Position numbers and translations under genes: made by a program. The notes beneath the pieces are model-generated. The model was not told the DNA's origin. It did no database searches and saw only the letters and a program-made list of their open reading frames with translations. This document shows positions 22,561 through 35,389 of a DNA stretch of 64,000 bases, in pieces. The stretch spans positions 688,206,083 to 688,270,082 of the forward strand of contig NC_081412.1 of the NCBI RefSeq assembly GCF_030272615.1, in the 5' to 3' direction. The DNA comes from Cryptomeria japonica (taxonomy: Eukaryota; Streptophyta; Pinopsida; Cupressales; Cupressaceae). Positions within the stretch are counted from its first letter, which is position 1; each line of letters opens with the position of its first letter.

Positions 22561-25394
22561 AAGCCCCTACACTTTTCATCAATAGAAACTTCTTGTGCCT
22601 TCTTGTTTCTTTCAATCAACGTTGTTTCACTCTTCCATTCATTGCATGGTCATGCCTACATCTATGATAAGAGGGTGGATATTTATGATTGTCATGGGGA
22701 TTTCAAATATTTAAAGTATCATATGTCCAATGTAAATATAAGTACTTTTAATCTTGGTTATGAAATATGTACATAAAAATGGAAGCTATTTGAGTACTAC
22801 TATATCTTTGATAATTATATTGTAAAAATCATATAAATTGAGAGGTAAAGCATCGGGTTCATATTATAAAAACTGGAGTCATAAAATGCCATTTTAGAGT
22901 TAGAGTACGTATCATACAACTCAAAGTCAACAATTTTAAGGATTTACACTTTTTAAATTTAGTATATTATAAACAAAATGTTTTCACATAATTATAGGTT
23001 TGGATCTATGAAGATTCAAAAACTAATGGTCCAATCTACATTGCCTATACATTAAATGAGGACTAACATGGGATGCGCCTACATTATTACCATTTAGCTA
23101 GCAATGAAATTTAGATATCTAATTTATATGCTCTTGAAATCCAATTAGAATGACTTATGTTGAAAGATAATTATGTTCTAAAATATATCATATTGAATGC
23201 AAAGAATAAGGAGATATGACTATGTAGTTATTTATCTTTCATATTTATGTGTGTAATTCTAGAAAAGACAAATATAAGTCTTCATTTCATTATTATCAAA
23301 TCCGTACATCTAATACACTCAATGAACAATGATTTATATATTATTTTTCTTAAACAAGTAAGTTAAGCTTAGGAACATTACCTTGATCCCTTTCCTTATT
23401 CTTTACTCTATAATTGAAATTAATGTAATAGCATTTTATTATTCCTCTTTAAAATAATATTATTTTTTCTACCATTAGTCTTGAATATGTATGCAACTTT
23501 ATTTTGTATAGAACAAACATGGCTAACTTGTTTGGAAATGTAAATACCAAAATTACTAGACTACAAACAATTTTCTAGGATCTTTATACCACAACAGTTT
23601 ATAGATCAAATCGTGCTATTCTATTATAGAGTTTGATTGAAATTAGGAATTCTTTAAGAAATTCTACTATCTACTTTGGTGATATTATAGTAACTATTCT
23701 TTCTTGAATCAGGGAGAATGTCTAGTGATGTATCTCTTACGACTTCCAACAAAATGTCCCTTGATAAATTATTAAAAGAGAATTACCCCTAGATATAGTG
23801 TTAAAGAGAATATCGAGTGACTAGGTGCACTATGTACCTTGATTTAGACCATTGATCAATATATCCTATATTTATTGCTGCACATTATGAGTAGGTATAT
23901 TTGACAATAGTTGGGATCTAAAATTATAACATGATGCTTAAAATGTATGTCAAATACTTCATTTGAAGTTTTACTCAATGATCTCTTAGTAGTTTTATTA
24001 AGTTGTTCAAGATTGAAAATGTTGAATATCTCTCTTGAAATTTTTTCCTTTAATCTCTTTATTTAGCTTTAAATACTCATTAGTAGATGGAAGTGATCTT
24101 CACCCTTCTTGAATATTGATTGATCTATAAATTTCCAATCATTATCACCACTTACAATATGTGATTGTGTCTTCTCTTTGACATCAATTTTTGTTTGGCA
24201 CTCTATTACTCCAAAATATACATTAGGTTTAGTGACTTATACTCCAATTTTTGTATGTCGAGACCTTAAACAATTCATATACTAATAAAAAAAGATAAGT
24301 TTGAATATATAAAGGTCTAGTGTTGTAAATTGTACTCCTTAATTGTGAGTCCAATTTCACACTTTCCTTTGAATTTACTTTAGTTTCCACTCCCCCAGGC
24401 ATTTTTAGGGACACTTCAATCCATTAATTTAACCCTCAACTTAAAAACAGGAGTCATATCCTATTTCAAAATTCAAATTTTGTATTTCACATTTAATCAT
24501 CATCAAATTCAAAAGTTAGGTCTAGATCCAATACTAGAGCCCTAAAATCTAGCATCCTACATTTTGAGAGCCTATTTTGGTGGGACTATATATATTTACA
24601 CATGTGTTTTGACAAAATATTCCAAAATTTTGGGTATTTCAAGTGTTAGCATTGTCATTTCAAAATTTGGTCTCAATTTTTTAATATAACTATTTTATGT
24701 TAGGTTTTTTAAATTAGTTTAAAGCTTACAACTCATATATAAGCTAGTGGATTTCCTCTTTTAGATATACAATCTTTATGTTAGGGAAACTCTACTACAA
24801 TTGGAGTTTATAGGTTTGCAAATTTAAGGAATAATCAATGACCTCATTTTTTCAATAAGTATTCATCATGATTGAAGGTTCAAGGAATGTTGGAGGATGA
24901 TAGGGAATCACTAATTGATGACTGGCTTGTATCTCTCCTTAGGGTAAGAGAAAGAAGTTGAGTCCAATTAGAGTGGAAGTTTTACAATTATCCAAATATT
25001 TCAAATCAAGTGGAGAGCAACAATATCTTCACCAAAAGGAATCAAGATCCCCTTTCTCTTCGAGATCCCAAGCTGAAAAACAAATTGCAATCTTGTTGGT
25101 GGCAAGATCTCAAGCCTAAAATTTTGGAATGGTATCCCATTTCAAACTAATTGAGATCCCATTTTAAATGAATCAAGATCTTATTTCAAAATACTATTGA
25201 TATTTTAGGAAAAATGAGATCTTGATCATTTTTACTATCAGAACTAGTCAAGATCCCAATTCAAAGAGCACTCAACTGCCTACCAAGCTCTCCAAGTAGG
25301 ATTTTTCCCTTCTTTATTTCTATATATATATATATATATTTTTTTTAATTTTAAATAAAAAATATTATTTTGTTTAGGTTTTTATTAAAAAAAT
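22561..25394. other. Intergenic; degenerate AAGATCCCA repeats near 24900-25290
   Basis: No gene is supported. The 89-residue ORF at 22507-22776 starts inside the tandem array and has no recognisable domain. Near 25000-25290 the phrase (A/T)CAAGATCCCA.TTCAAA recurs loosely. Otherwise the sequence is AT-rich and unremarkable. Confidence 0.5.
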
Positions 25395-25424
25395 TAAATT
25401 TAGGTTTTAATATTTTTTTTTTTT

Positions 25425-27031
<1,607 letters not shown>

Positions 27032-30000
27032 CTAAATATCCCCTGCTATGTTTATAGATGAGTTCCCATCAGCCCCAGCGTTTGCCAGCTTATCTGCCAC
27101 ATTATTTCCTTCTCTATAAATATGTTTAATAGACACCTCTTCGAAATGTTTGATTATGTCCAAAATCCTACCAATCTCTGCATTCAGTTTCCAGTTAGTG
27201 CATTTCTCATTTCTAACTGCGTTAATAATCAGCGCTGAATTGCCTTCAATTTCCAACTTCTTAATTTTCAGTGTCCTGGCTAGGATAAGCCCTTCATATA
27301 GAGCTTGACTTTCAGCCATATTGTTAGTAGTTATCCCAATAGGTTTATTCAGGCTAGCCAAAATATTGTTGTTATCCTGATGTATGACACAACCTATTCC
27401 TGCTCTACCCGGGTTGCCTCTAGAGGCACCATCAAAATTCAGTTTGCACCACCCAAATCTTGGTGGTAACCATTTAACTTCCTCCCTAAGGGATGACGTC
27501 TGTTTCCCCCCAGGACCAATATAAGGTGGGATTTTGAGCCCATTCCATTTCATTCTGATTAACTCATCACCCCTAGATAAGTTAATGATCCTTAACTGCA
27601 AAGCATCTAATCTATTGTTAGTTAACTCTACTATAAAAGCTTCAATCTTGTTAATAAGGGACTCTACAGTCATCTGCTTATCCTTAAAAATTCTTCTGTT
27701 TCTTTCCTTCCATATTTCCCAGATTATAATGGCAGGTGCTATTTTCCAAATCATAGCATAAACACTTAGGTTCGAAGGGGTTTGCCAACTGGCAATCCAA
27801 TCCTTTATATCATAAGGCCTTGGCGTCTGCCAATCAAGACTCTTACAAAGCCAATCCCAGCACCTCTGGCTATATGAACAATTAAGAAGTAGGTGATCTG
27901 CATTCTCTTCCTCTGCTTCACATAACGGACATCTGGATGGCCCTGAATAGCCAAGTTTTTTGAACCAATCTGAGGTTAAGATTCTTTTCTGAGATACGGC
28001 CCATAAAAATAACCCAGCCTTAGGCAGCCCCAGATTATTCCAACACAGGTTAGAATTGGAATTTGTGTTTATTTGTCTACCCTTTAAAATGTCATATCCT
28101 TCTTTAACCCTGTATAATCCTGATGAACTACCAGCCCATATCAACCTATCCTCCCTGCTACGGAAGACTATTTGTCTTTCTCTTAATGTATTTCTTAGAA
28201 TCTCCTTATCTCTAATAGTTAAGTTCAAATCTTCCAGGGACTTCCATTTCCATCCTAATGACGGATCATTGTGGTTAAAGGATACATAATCCCTTACATG
28301 CATCCCCCTCTGGACTTTGCATAAAATGATACCTTCCTCACTTATTCCTGATTTGCTTAGAATCGCATGCCCTCCCCACGAATCATCCCAGAAGAGAGCT
28401 TTGTTACCATCCGCTATATCCCAAGTTAGCCAATCCCTAATTAGGCCCCTGCACTTAACCAGGAAGTCCCAAACTTTCGACCCTTTTGGGAGGTTTTCTG
28501 TACGGAAAAAACAGTCCGGGTCAAAATTTTCCAGGTATTTAGCTTTAATGATTTTTACCCATTTAAGATTGGGCTCGGAGAACAATTTCCACACCAATTT
28601 TGCTCCAAGAGCCATATTTTGGGCTTCCAAATCCTTAATACCCACCCCCCCTTTGTTCTTTGGCTGACTGACTTTGTCCCATGCAACCATGGCGAATTTC
28701 TTCTTTTCTGATGTTGTTCCCCAGAAAAAATTTCTCATGATTCTAATCATGTCAACCTGGGCACATTTAGGGAGTTGCATACATGACATCTGATATATTG
28801 GTATAGCTGACAAACAAGATTTGATCAACGTCAGTCTTCCTGCAGAAGATAACCACTTATTCTTCCAAGAATCCATCTTTCGTTTCATTTTTTCAGTGAT
28901 GTTTTTCCATAAATCTTTTTTGTCTTTACCTTTATCTAAGTTAATCCCTAGGTATTTGCAAGGGAGTTTCCCTACTGGGAATTCCAATATTCTGCTTATC
29001 TCAGTTTCTATCCTATAATTGGTATTAAAGAAAAAAATCTCTGACTTCCCATGATTAATTTTCTGCCCAGAGGCTGATGCATATTGGTTGAGTATGCTCT
29101 TAAATGTCATAGCTTCCGTTCTATTAGCACTACCCAGGAGCATAGTATCATCCGCAAATTGTTGGTGCGTGAGGGCTTCCGTATTCTCAGTGATCTTGAT
29201 CCCTTCTAAGTGATGTTCTAATCTGGCCTTGGTTATGGTTCTTCCAAGGGCCTCCGCCATTATAATAAATAGAAAAGGTGATAGCGGGTCTCCTTGTCTG
29301 ATACCCCTGGATATTCCAAAAAAACCTTCTGGAGATCCATTTATTAGGATAGAGAATTTTGGTGAGGATATACATGAGTATATTAAATTCACCCACTGTT
29401 TTGAAAAGCCAAAGGTTTCGAGGCATTTACAAAGGAACCTCCAATCTACCTGATCATATGCTTTCCTAATGTCTAGTTTGATCATCATCGCCTCTTTACC
29501 ATTTTTTTGTAATGAATGTATGGCTTCTTGAGCAATTATTATACCATCAAATATAGATCTGCCTGGTACAAACCCTGTCTGTTCCTCTGATATGATACTT
29601 GGAAGCACAGATTTTAACCTATTGGCAAGAGCCTTGGTAAGCAATTTATAGATAGTATTACAAAGAGAAATCGGTCTATAATCATCCAGGCTCCTAGCCT
29701 CGGTATTCTTTGGAATTAATGTAATAAATGTATTATTAATTTCTTTAAGAATATTGCCTGAGTTTCTTACTGCTTCTAATGCTTCCACCACATCCCTTCC
29801 TACGAAGTGCCAACATTTTTGAAAGAAATAAGCTGGAAAACTGTCTGGACCAGGAGCTTTATCCGGATTAAATTGGTCAAGAGCTGATTTTATTTCTATC
29901 TTTGTGAATTTCCTATTTAGAATACTATTTTGTCTTTCGGTAATCACTTTGGGGATGTTCCTGATTATTTGGACTGTGTTGTCCAAGTCAGAATGCTCCG

Positions 30001-30082
30001 AATTGAAGGTCCCTTTGAAGTATCGGATCGTCTCTGCAGCAATGCTCGTAGGATCTTCCAGCGGATTGGTAGATTGGAGCAT
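27032..30082 (-). CDS. LINE ORF2, 3' part: reverse transcriptase, zinc finger, RNase H
   Basis: The 1016-residue frame is open throughout. RT motifs: [13 protein letters not shown] (about residue 73), ALIP-like [50 protein letters not shown] and the active site FADDTMLLG near residue 312. A zf-RVT domain ([18 protein letters not shown], about 715-740) and an RNase H ([12 protein letters not shown] near 880, [11 protein letters not shown]) follow, ending near 27032. The nominal ATG at 30082 is not the real start: LINE homology begins at about 30068 and the protein continues upstream in the piece ending at 43637. The intact frame suggests a fairly recent insertion. Confidence 0.93.
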   Translation of the reverse strand: MLQSTNPLEDPTSIAAETIRYFKGTFNSEHSDLDNTVQIIRNIPKVITERQNSILNRKFTKIEIKSALDQFNPDKAPGPDSFPAYFFQKCWHFVGRDVVEALEAVRNSGNILKEINNTFITLIPKNTEARSLDDYRPISLCNTIYKLLTKALANRLKSVLPSIISEEQTGFVPGRSIFDGIIIAQEAIHSLQKNGKEAMMIKLDIRKAYDQVDWRFLCKCLETFGFSKQWVNLIYSCISSPKFSILINGSPEGFFGISRGIRQGDPLSPFLFIIMAEALGRTITKARLEHHLEGIKITENTEALTHQQFADDTMLLGSANRTEAMTFKSILNQYASASGQKINHGKSEIFFFNTNYRIETEISRILEFPVGKLPCKYLGINLDKGKDKKDLWKNITEKMKRKMDSWKNKWLSSAGRLTLIKSCLSAIPIYQMSCMQLPKCAQVDMIRIMRNFFWGTTSEKKKFAMVAWDKVSQPKNKGGVGIKDLEAQNMALGAKLVWKLFSEPNLKWVKIIKAKYLENFDPDCFFRTENLPKGSKVWDFLVKCRGLIRDWLTWDIADGNKALFWDDSWGGHAILSKSGISEEGIILCKVQRGMHVRDYVSFNHNDPSLGWKWKSLEDLNLTIRDKEILRNTLRERQIVFRSREDRLIWAGSSSGLYRVKEGYDILKGRQINTNSNSNLCWNNLGLPKAGLFLWAVSQKRILTSDWFKKLGYSGPSRCPLCEAEEENADHLLLNCSYSQRCWDWLCKSLDWQTPRPYDIKDWIASWQTPSNLSVYAMIWKIAPAIIIWEIWKERNRRIFKDKQMTVESLINKIEAFIVELTNNRLDALQLRIINLSRGDELIRMKWNGLKIPPYIGPGGKQTSSLREEVKWLPPRFGWCKLNFDGASRGNPGRAGIGCVIHQDNNNILASLNKPIGITTNNMAESQALYEGLILARTLKIKKLEIEGNSALIINAVRNEKCTNWKLNAEIGRILDIIKHFEEVSIKHIYREGNNVADKLANAGADGNSSINIAGDI

Positions 30083-31300
30083 TGGAGGCGCGTCATAGAT
30101 GACATAGACATGGTCATCTGGAGGCCGTACCTGGGGTGCGAGGAGTGGGATGATGACGCATTGGAGCTACCATATGTTTTCAGGAGCAGGTATCTGATGG
30201 GGCGGACGCCCTATATTTTGGAGAGGCAGCTTGTTGATAGGGTGTGCAGGCAGTTTGGGCGGATCCAGCGGATGCCACGGGGCTCGGGCATGTATGCCCG
30301 TACGGTCAGAGATTAGGTGCAGTTTGGGCCGCTATTATCATATGATCAGGTGGTGACACAGCTAGCAGAGATGATGCCGATGCCCTGGGACATGTGGCCA
30401 GAGGTAGATGATGCAGGGATGGACGCAGAGTACTCTGCGTATTGGGCAGAGCATCCGTTTCCCAGGTTGACAGATCCGGCAGAGCCACTGGAGGGAGAGG
30501 GTGGAGGAGATGATGATGATGGTGGAGGGGATGGAGGTAGGGGCCGGCGGAGGCGGAGGGGAGTGGTGGGAGAGAGGCGGGTGGCACCTCGGAGGGAGGG
30601 AGGACAGGAGAGAGTAGCTCCGGTGGTGAGGGGACGGGGTGGACTGCCCCTACAGGTGCCAGCAGCACAGGGTCCTGGAGCACAGGGACCTAGACAGGTG
30701 CAGGTAGAGGGACAGAGACAGGTACAGCCACAGGTACCTAGACAGGCACAGGGACAGGTGCAGGCAGAGGCACAGGGACAGGCACCTGCAGGGGAGGAGC
30801 CACAGGCAGAGGCTGAGAGCGGAGTTTCTGAGGAGGATGAGGTGTTGAGGCTACGAGAGATCTGCCAGGGCCAGGCAGATGAGATTGAGGATTTGGTGCG
30901 GGAGAGAGATCACCTCAGGATCAGGGTCAGAGACACAGAGCGGGAGAGGGATCAGGCCATCCAGAGATACACAGAGGCCGAGACAGCTCTGAGGGCAGGG
31001 AGGCGGGCAGTAGAGGATGCAGGGGCAGGCTACGCATATGTCTTGCGAGCCGGAGAGGAGATCGCCTACTGGAGGGATCTATACTATGCAACCGTGCCAG
31101 CAGATCAGCGGGCTAGGAGCTTCCATAGATCGTCGCGCACAGCGACGGCTACGGGAGGGAGTCGCAGGAGGCAGGCATCCAGCGGTGGGGTCATGGGGCC
31201 TCCACCACCACCAGAGAGACAGGGGGATCCTGGGGCGGGACCATCTACAGCTCAGACTCCGTCGAGGCCAGGCGGCTCCGAGGGAGGGAGTTCATCATAG
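30071..31300 (+). pseudogene. Antisense plant-mobile-domain (PMD) ORF in the gypsy 3' region, 5'-truncated
   Basis: The frame begins abruptly at the LINE junction and reads [37 protein letters not shown] and VCRQFGRIQRMP. This is the pattern of the plant mobile domain shared by MAIN/MAIL1 proteins and some transposons. One TAG at 30314-30316 interrupts it; the frame then runs on to 31300. The C-terminal half is acidic (DDDDGGG), then Arg-rich, then Gln/Pro repeats (QVQVEGQRQVQPQVPRQ), then a likely coiled coil (LREICQGQADEIEDLVRERD) and a Ser/Gly tail. GC content is clearly above its surroundings. It lies antisense to pol, between pol and where the 3' LTR should be. Extra antisense ORFs in this place are known in Tat-group gypsy elements. 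Its role in the element is unknown. Confidence 0.75.
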
Positions 31301-33036
31301 CCTTAGAGGGCTCCCCATTGTATCAGTATATGTACCATTGTTATATTGTAGACACCTGCGGGTGATTCTTTTGTAGCCATATGATTCTTTTGACATCATT
31401 GTATCATGACACCTTTTGATTATATATGAGAGATGATTCATTTTGCGGCAGCTATATGCATGTGTACCTTATGTGATGAGATGTTCTTATGTGATACATG
31501 TTTTATGATATGGATGCTTATATGATGCAATGCAATATATTTTTGTTCTTTTATGTTGTATATGAGATGCATGATGCAAATGTGAATGTATGTAATGCAA
31601 ATGAATATGATAATGCAAATGATTATTTACATAATGAAAATGTGAGATGTGCTAACATGTGTTGTATGCAGGATGTGATGCAATTGTGATATCTATATGT
31701 ATGTATGAAATGCTTATATGTGGTGATGTAGGTGTAGCTATATGAAATGCAAATGTTTTTGGTGTGTCATTATACTCAGTCATGTGATAGCGGGCTACGC
31801 GGACTCAAGAAGGACAATGGAAGTCAATCAAGAAAGGGGGGATGGAAGACAGAAGATATGAACGTGAAAGAGCTTCTTGTGCGTTATCATCATTGAGCTT
31901 ATTATGGCAGAATAGGTTATGACAATCGAGGCATTTGTTCGGCCCAGAAAGTCATTGTACCTATTTGCATGGAGATAAGACAGTCACAAACAAGGAATGC
32001 CCCAGTTCATACTAGACTCACAGTGTCCTCATATCCTTGGACAAGTCATAGCATTACTAAGAGACAATCCACAGACAGCAAATGCAAATAGGTGACGATA
32101 CCCCATCCTCGCCTTTCTAGTCAAAGACATCCTGGAGATAGAATCTCTAGTCAAAGACATCCTGGAAAAGCTAAAAGACATGTCACCAAAAAGATAAAAT
32201 CAAAAGAAAACCAAGACTCGACACCAACATCCACTGTAGTCCTCAAGTTTAGTGTCTCTTGTCACTTGTATAAGTCGAATTTTGATTGTGGTCACAATAT
32301 TCACTTTCACAAAAAGGATAGATAGCACTGAACCATATGTTGTCTGAGTCTGTTGAAAGATTTGATTTTGTTGAAGCCCTTTATTACTGCTGTGTCTCAT
32401 CTGAAACTGACTGAATCCATGAAACTGATACTTTATTGCGGAGAAGACAAACCTTTATTGCGGATCTTCGATGCAGATGTTGCTTTATTGCGGATTGTGC
32501 GCGGATAGACTTGAAGGAAGCTGGAAGAAACTGTACTCCTCGAAACATGTGATGTTCTCAGTTCCACACCCATCACTAGACGTAGGAATTGCCTTAGTCA
32601 CAGATAGGAGCCGATTTATTATGGATGGAAAGGGAGTGAAAAGGGAGGGTTATGGATGGCTAACCAATCTTAGGTAGATCAATAACAAGCCATGATGGGA
32701 ATAAGTAAGTTTATTGTGAGTGAATAGGTTGTGAGTGTGTGCAAAGTGAAAGGTGAAAGTGAATCCTGAAGGAGGGAGGAGCAATGTCTCTATGCATGGC
32801 GCTGGTGACCCAGTTTTCACCATGGTACTTGCCCAGGGCGCCACCGAAGTGGTTTTCACCGTTGGACGAAATTATTTCTCTTTATTTTTCTCGATTTTTC
32901 AATTTTTTTGTTGTCACAAGGCGCCTGTTTGCCAGGTTTTCACCAAGTAACGATTTTTTTGTTTTATAAATTTTTTTTTGTATTTTTGCAATGTTTTTGA
33001 TTTTTTTGTATTTTTGAATTAGGATGTTCCGAAGAG
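31301..33036 (-). other. Spacer between the PMD ORF and pol
   Basis: No supported gene. Positions 31380-31760 are rich in ATGATGCAAATG-type sequence. At 32115-32165 TAGTCAAAGACATCCTGGA occurs twice. At 32790-32950 three loose repeats combine GGCGCC or GGCGC with (G/A)GTTTTCACC. At 32880-33020 the + strand is T-rich, as in the second gypsy element at 55570-56110. Confidence 0.6.
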
Positions 33037-34024
33037 CTATGTGTAGAACCTGCGAAGGTGCATGCTGTTGATAGGATCCTCCAAGGGTTCACCTTCTGTT
33101 AGTTGAGAGCTGATATGCCCCAGATCCATATACTGCTGTGATGATGTAAGGACCAAGCCAGTTGGGTTCAAATTTGCCCTTCTTATCTCTGTCTTGTTGA
33201 TTCTTGGGGTTCTCTCTGAGGACTAAGTCACCTACCTCAAATGTGCGAGGCTTGACCTTGTGATTGTAACTGCGACTCATTCGTTGTTGGTAAGCCTTGA
33301 GATGATTAAAAGCAGTGTGTCGTCGTTCCTCCAGCAGTTCTAATTCTTGTAAGCGAGAGACCCTGTAGTCTTCATCATTGATTATGTTTCTCAAGGAGAC
33401 CCGTAAAGAAGGTAACTCGACCTCAATAGGCAAGATGGCTTCAGCGCCGTAGACAAGTGAGTAGGGTGTAGCTCCTGTAGGTGTGCGGACACTTGTGCGG
33501 TAGGCCCAAAGTGTGGGATTGAGTTGGACATGCCAGTTACGGCCAGCATCGTCGACTGTCTTTTTAAGGATTTTGAGAATTGTTTTATTAGACGCCTCAG
33601 CTTGGCCATTACCTTGGGGATAGTATGGTGTGGAGAAACGGTGAGAGATATGGAAGCGCTCACAGAGTTCACGAACATCCTGATTCTTGAAGGGACGCCC
33701 GTTATCAGTAATAATGGAAGTAGGGATCCCGTATCGGCAAATGATGTAGTTCAGAATGAAAGTAGCAATTTGTTTCCCAGTAACTTGTGTGAGAGGCACG
33801 GCTTCAATCCACTTTGTGAAATACTCTGTGGCTGTGATAATGAATTTATGTCCATTGGAAGAAGGAGGGTGAATCTTGCCTATGAGATCGAGTCCCCACT
33901 GACAAAAGGGCCAAGGAGATGCAAGTGGTTGTAGTTCCTGTGCTGGTGCATGTATGAGGTCTCCATGAATTTGACACTGCTTACACTTCTTGACAAACTG
34001 ATATGCATCTTTTTCCATAGTAGG
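33037..34024 (-). pseudogene. gypsy integrase, core and C-terminal part
   Basis: The zinc finger starts upstream (VHEGICGLH...) and its CKQCQ pair lies at about 33970. Core motifs: GLDLIGKIHPPS (first Asp), ITDNGRPF (second Asp) and YYPQGNGQAEASNK (Glu). A C-terminal GPY-like segment (NWLGPYIITAVYGSGAYQL) follows. A one-base frameshift near 33100 cuts the last 20 or so residues; the restored reading would stop at 33037-33039. The TAG at 34025-34027 replaces the Trp of the usual YYWP motif and separates it from the preceding frame. It inserts element cDNA into the genome. Confidence 0.92.
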
Positions 34025-35389
34025 CTAGTAGTATCCAGTCCTGATGAGTTTCTTGGCCAAGGTAGGACCACTAGTATGCAGACCACATATCCCTTCGTGC
34101 ACTTCTCGTAACGCAATCTGAGCTTCGTCACTCTCTAAACATCTAAGAAGGGTGCCATCTAGACCTCGTCGGTATAGGATATCAGCTAGGATAACGTATC
34201 GGGAGGATTGGCGAATGAAAGTGCGGTGTTGGTTGTTCGATAGATCGGGAGGTAAGATATTTTCGTGAAGGTATGTGAATATGGAACCATATAACTGGGA
34301 TTCAGGACCAACAACACATATCATTTCCATAGGAGTGATCTCATATGAAGGAATCAGCAGGTTGTCTACCAGGAACTCATAGCAGGTCTCATTTTGCGGT
34401 AGATCAATGAGCGAAGCAATTGTAGCCATGGCATCAGCAGCGCGATTCTGTTCTCTTGGTATCTGCTCAAACTCTATCTTTGCAAAGTGCTGTTTCAGAT
34501 CATCTACCAGTTGTTTATAAGGCATTAGCTTTTCATCTTTTGTTTGATAATCATCAGTTACTTGACGGATGACAAGTTGAGAATCGCCAAAAACACGAAG
34601 CTCTTGGATCTTCCATTGAACTGCAATTCCTAGCCCAGTTGTTAATGCCTCGTATTCTGCTATATTGTTGGTGCAAGGAAATGATAAGCGGTATGAATTT
34701 GGTATAGAATCGCCTTGAGGAGTTATAAAGAGTATACCCGCTCCTGCCCCATGCTGTGTGTATGAGCCGTCGAAGTATAGTTGCCATGGCTTTGCAGGTG
34801 ATATTGTTAGAATGGACTCATCTGGAAATTCTGACTGTAGAGGAACATCATCTATCATGGGAGCATCTGCCAATTGATCTGCAATTGCTTGTCCTTTTAT
34901 AGCTTTTCTATCCACGTATTCAATGTCGAATTCACTCAAGATCATTACCCACTTGGCTAGCCGCCCAGTAAGTGTAGCTTTGTTGAGAAGATATTTTAGT
35001 GGATCAATTCTGGCAATCAACTTAGTCTTGTGAGTGAGCATATAATGTCGTAATTTTTGTGAAGCGAAGACCACAGCGAGACATGCACGCTCAATTGGTG
35101 TATAGTTCAGCTCATATCCTACCAATGTGCGACTGATATAGTAGACTGCTTTTTCCTTGCCGTCAGGTATTTGTTGTGCTAGGAGTGCCCCCAGTGCTGT
35201 CGGAGTAGCTGATATGTAAAGTAGCAATGGTTGATCTGGAATTGGTGGCATCAAAACTGGAGGGTTCAAAAGATAGTCTTTGAGCGCCTGAAAAGCCTGT
35301 TGACAGTTCTCATCCCATTTGAACTTGATGTTTTTGTGTAGCAGGTGCTGGAAAGGGTTACACTTATCCGCAAGTTGTGCTATGAATCT
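34025..35389 (-). pseudogene. gypsy RNase H pair and linker
   Basis: The frame is open from just after the TGA at 35390. The Ty3-type RNase H comes first (LLLYISATPTALGALLAQ, YYISRTL, NYTPIERACLAVVFASQKL). The second, archaeal-type RNase H follows (WQLYFDGSYTQHGAGAGI, NIAEYEALTTGL, GDSQLVIRQV, NRAADAMATIASL). The ATG at 35269 is internal, not a start. The tail includes the start of the integrase zinc finger. The pair of domains is diagnostic of Tat-type elements; the first has often lost activity in that group. Confidence 0.93.

Noticed and set aside
22507-22776. 89-residue ORF starting in the 90-bp repeat array
   Set aside because: No recognisable domain; its start lies in the last repeat unit.
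30306-30683. 125-residue Pro/His-rich - strand ORF
   Set aside because: Antisense shadow of the GC-rich PMD ORF.
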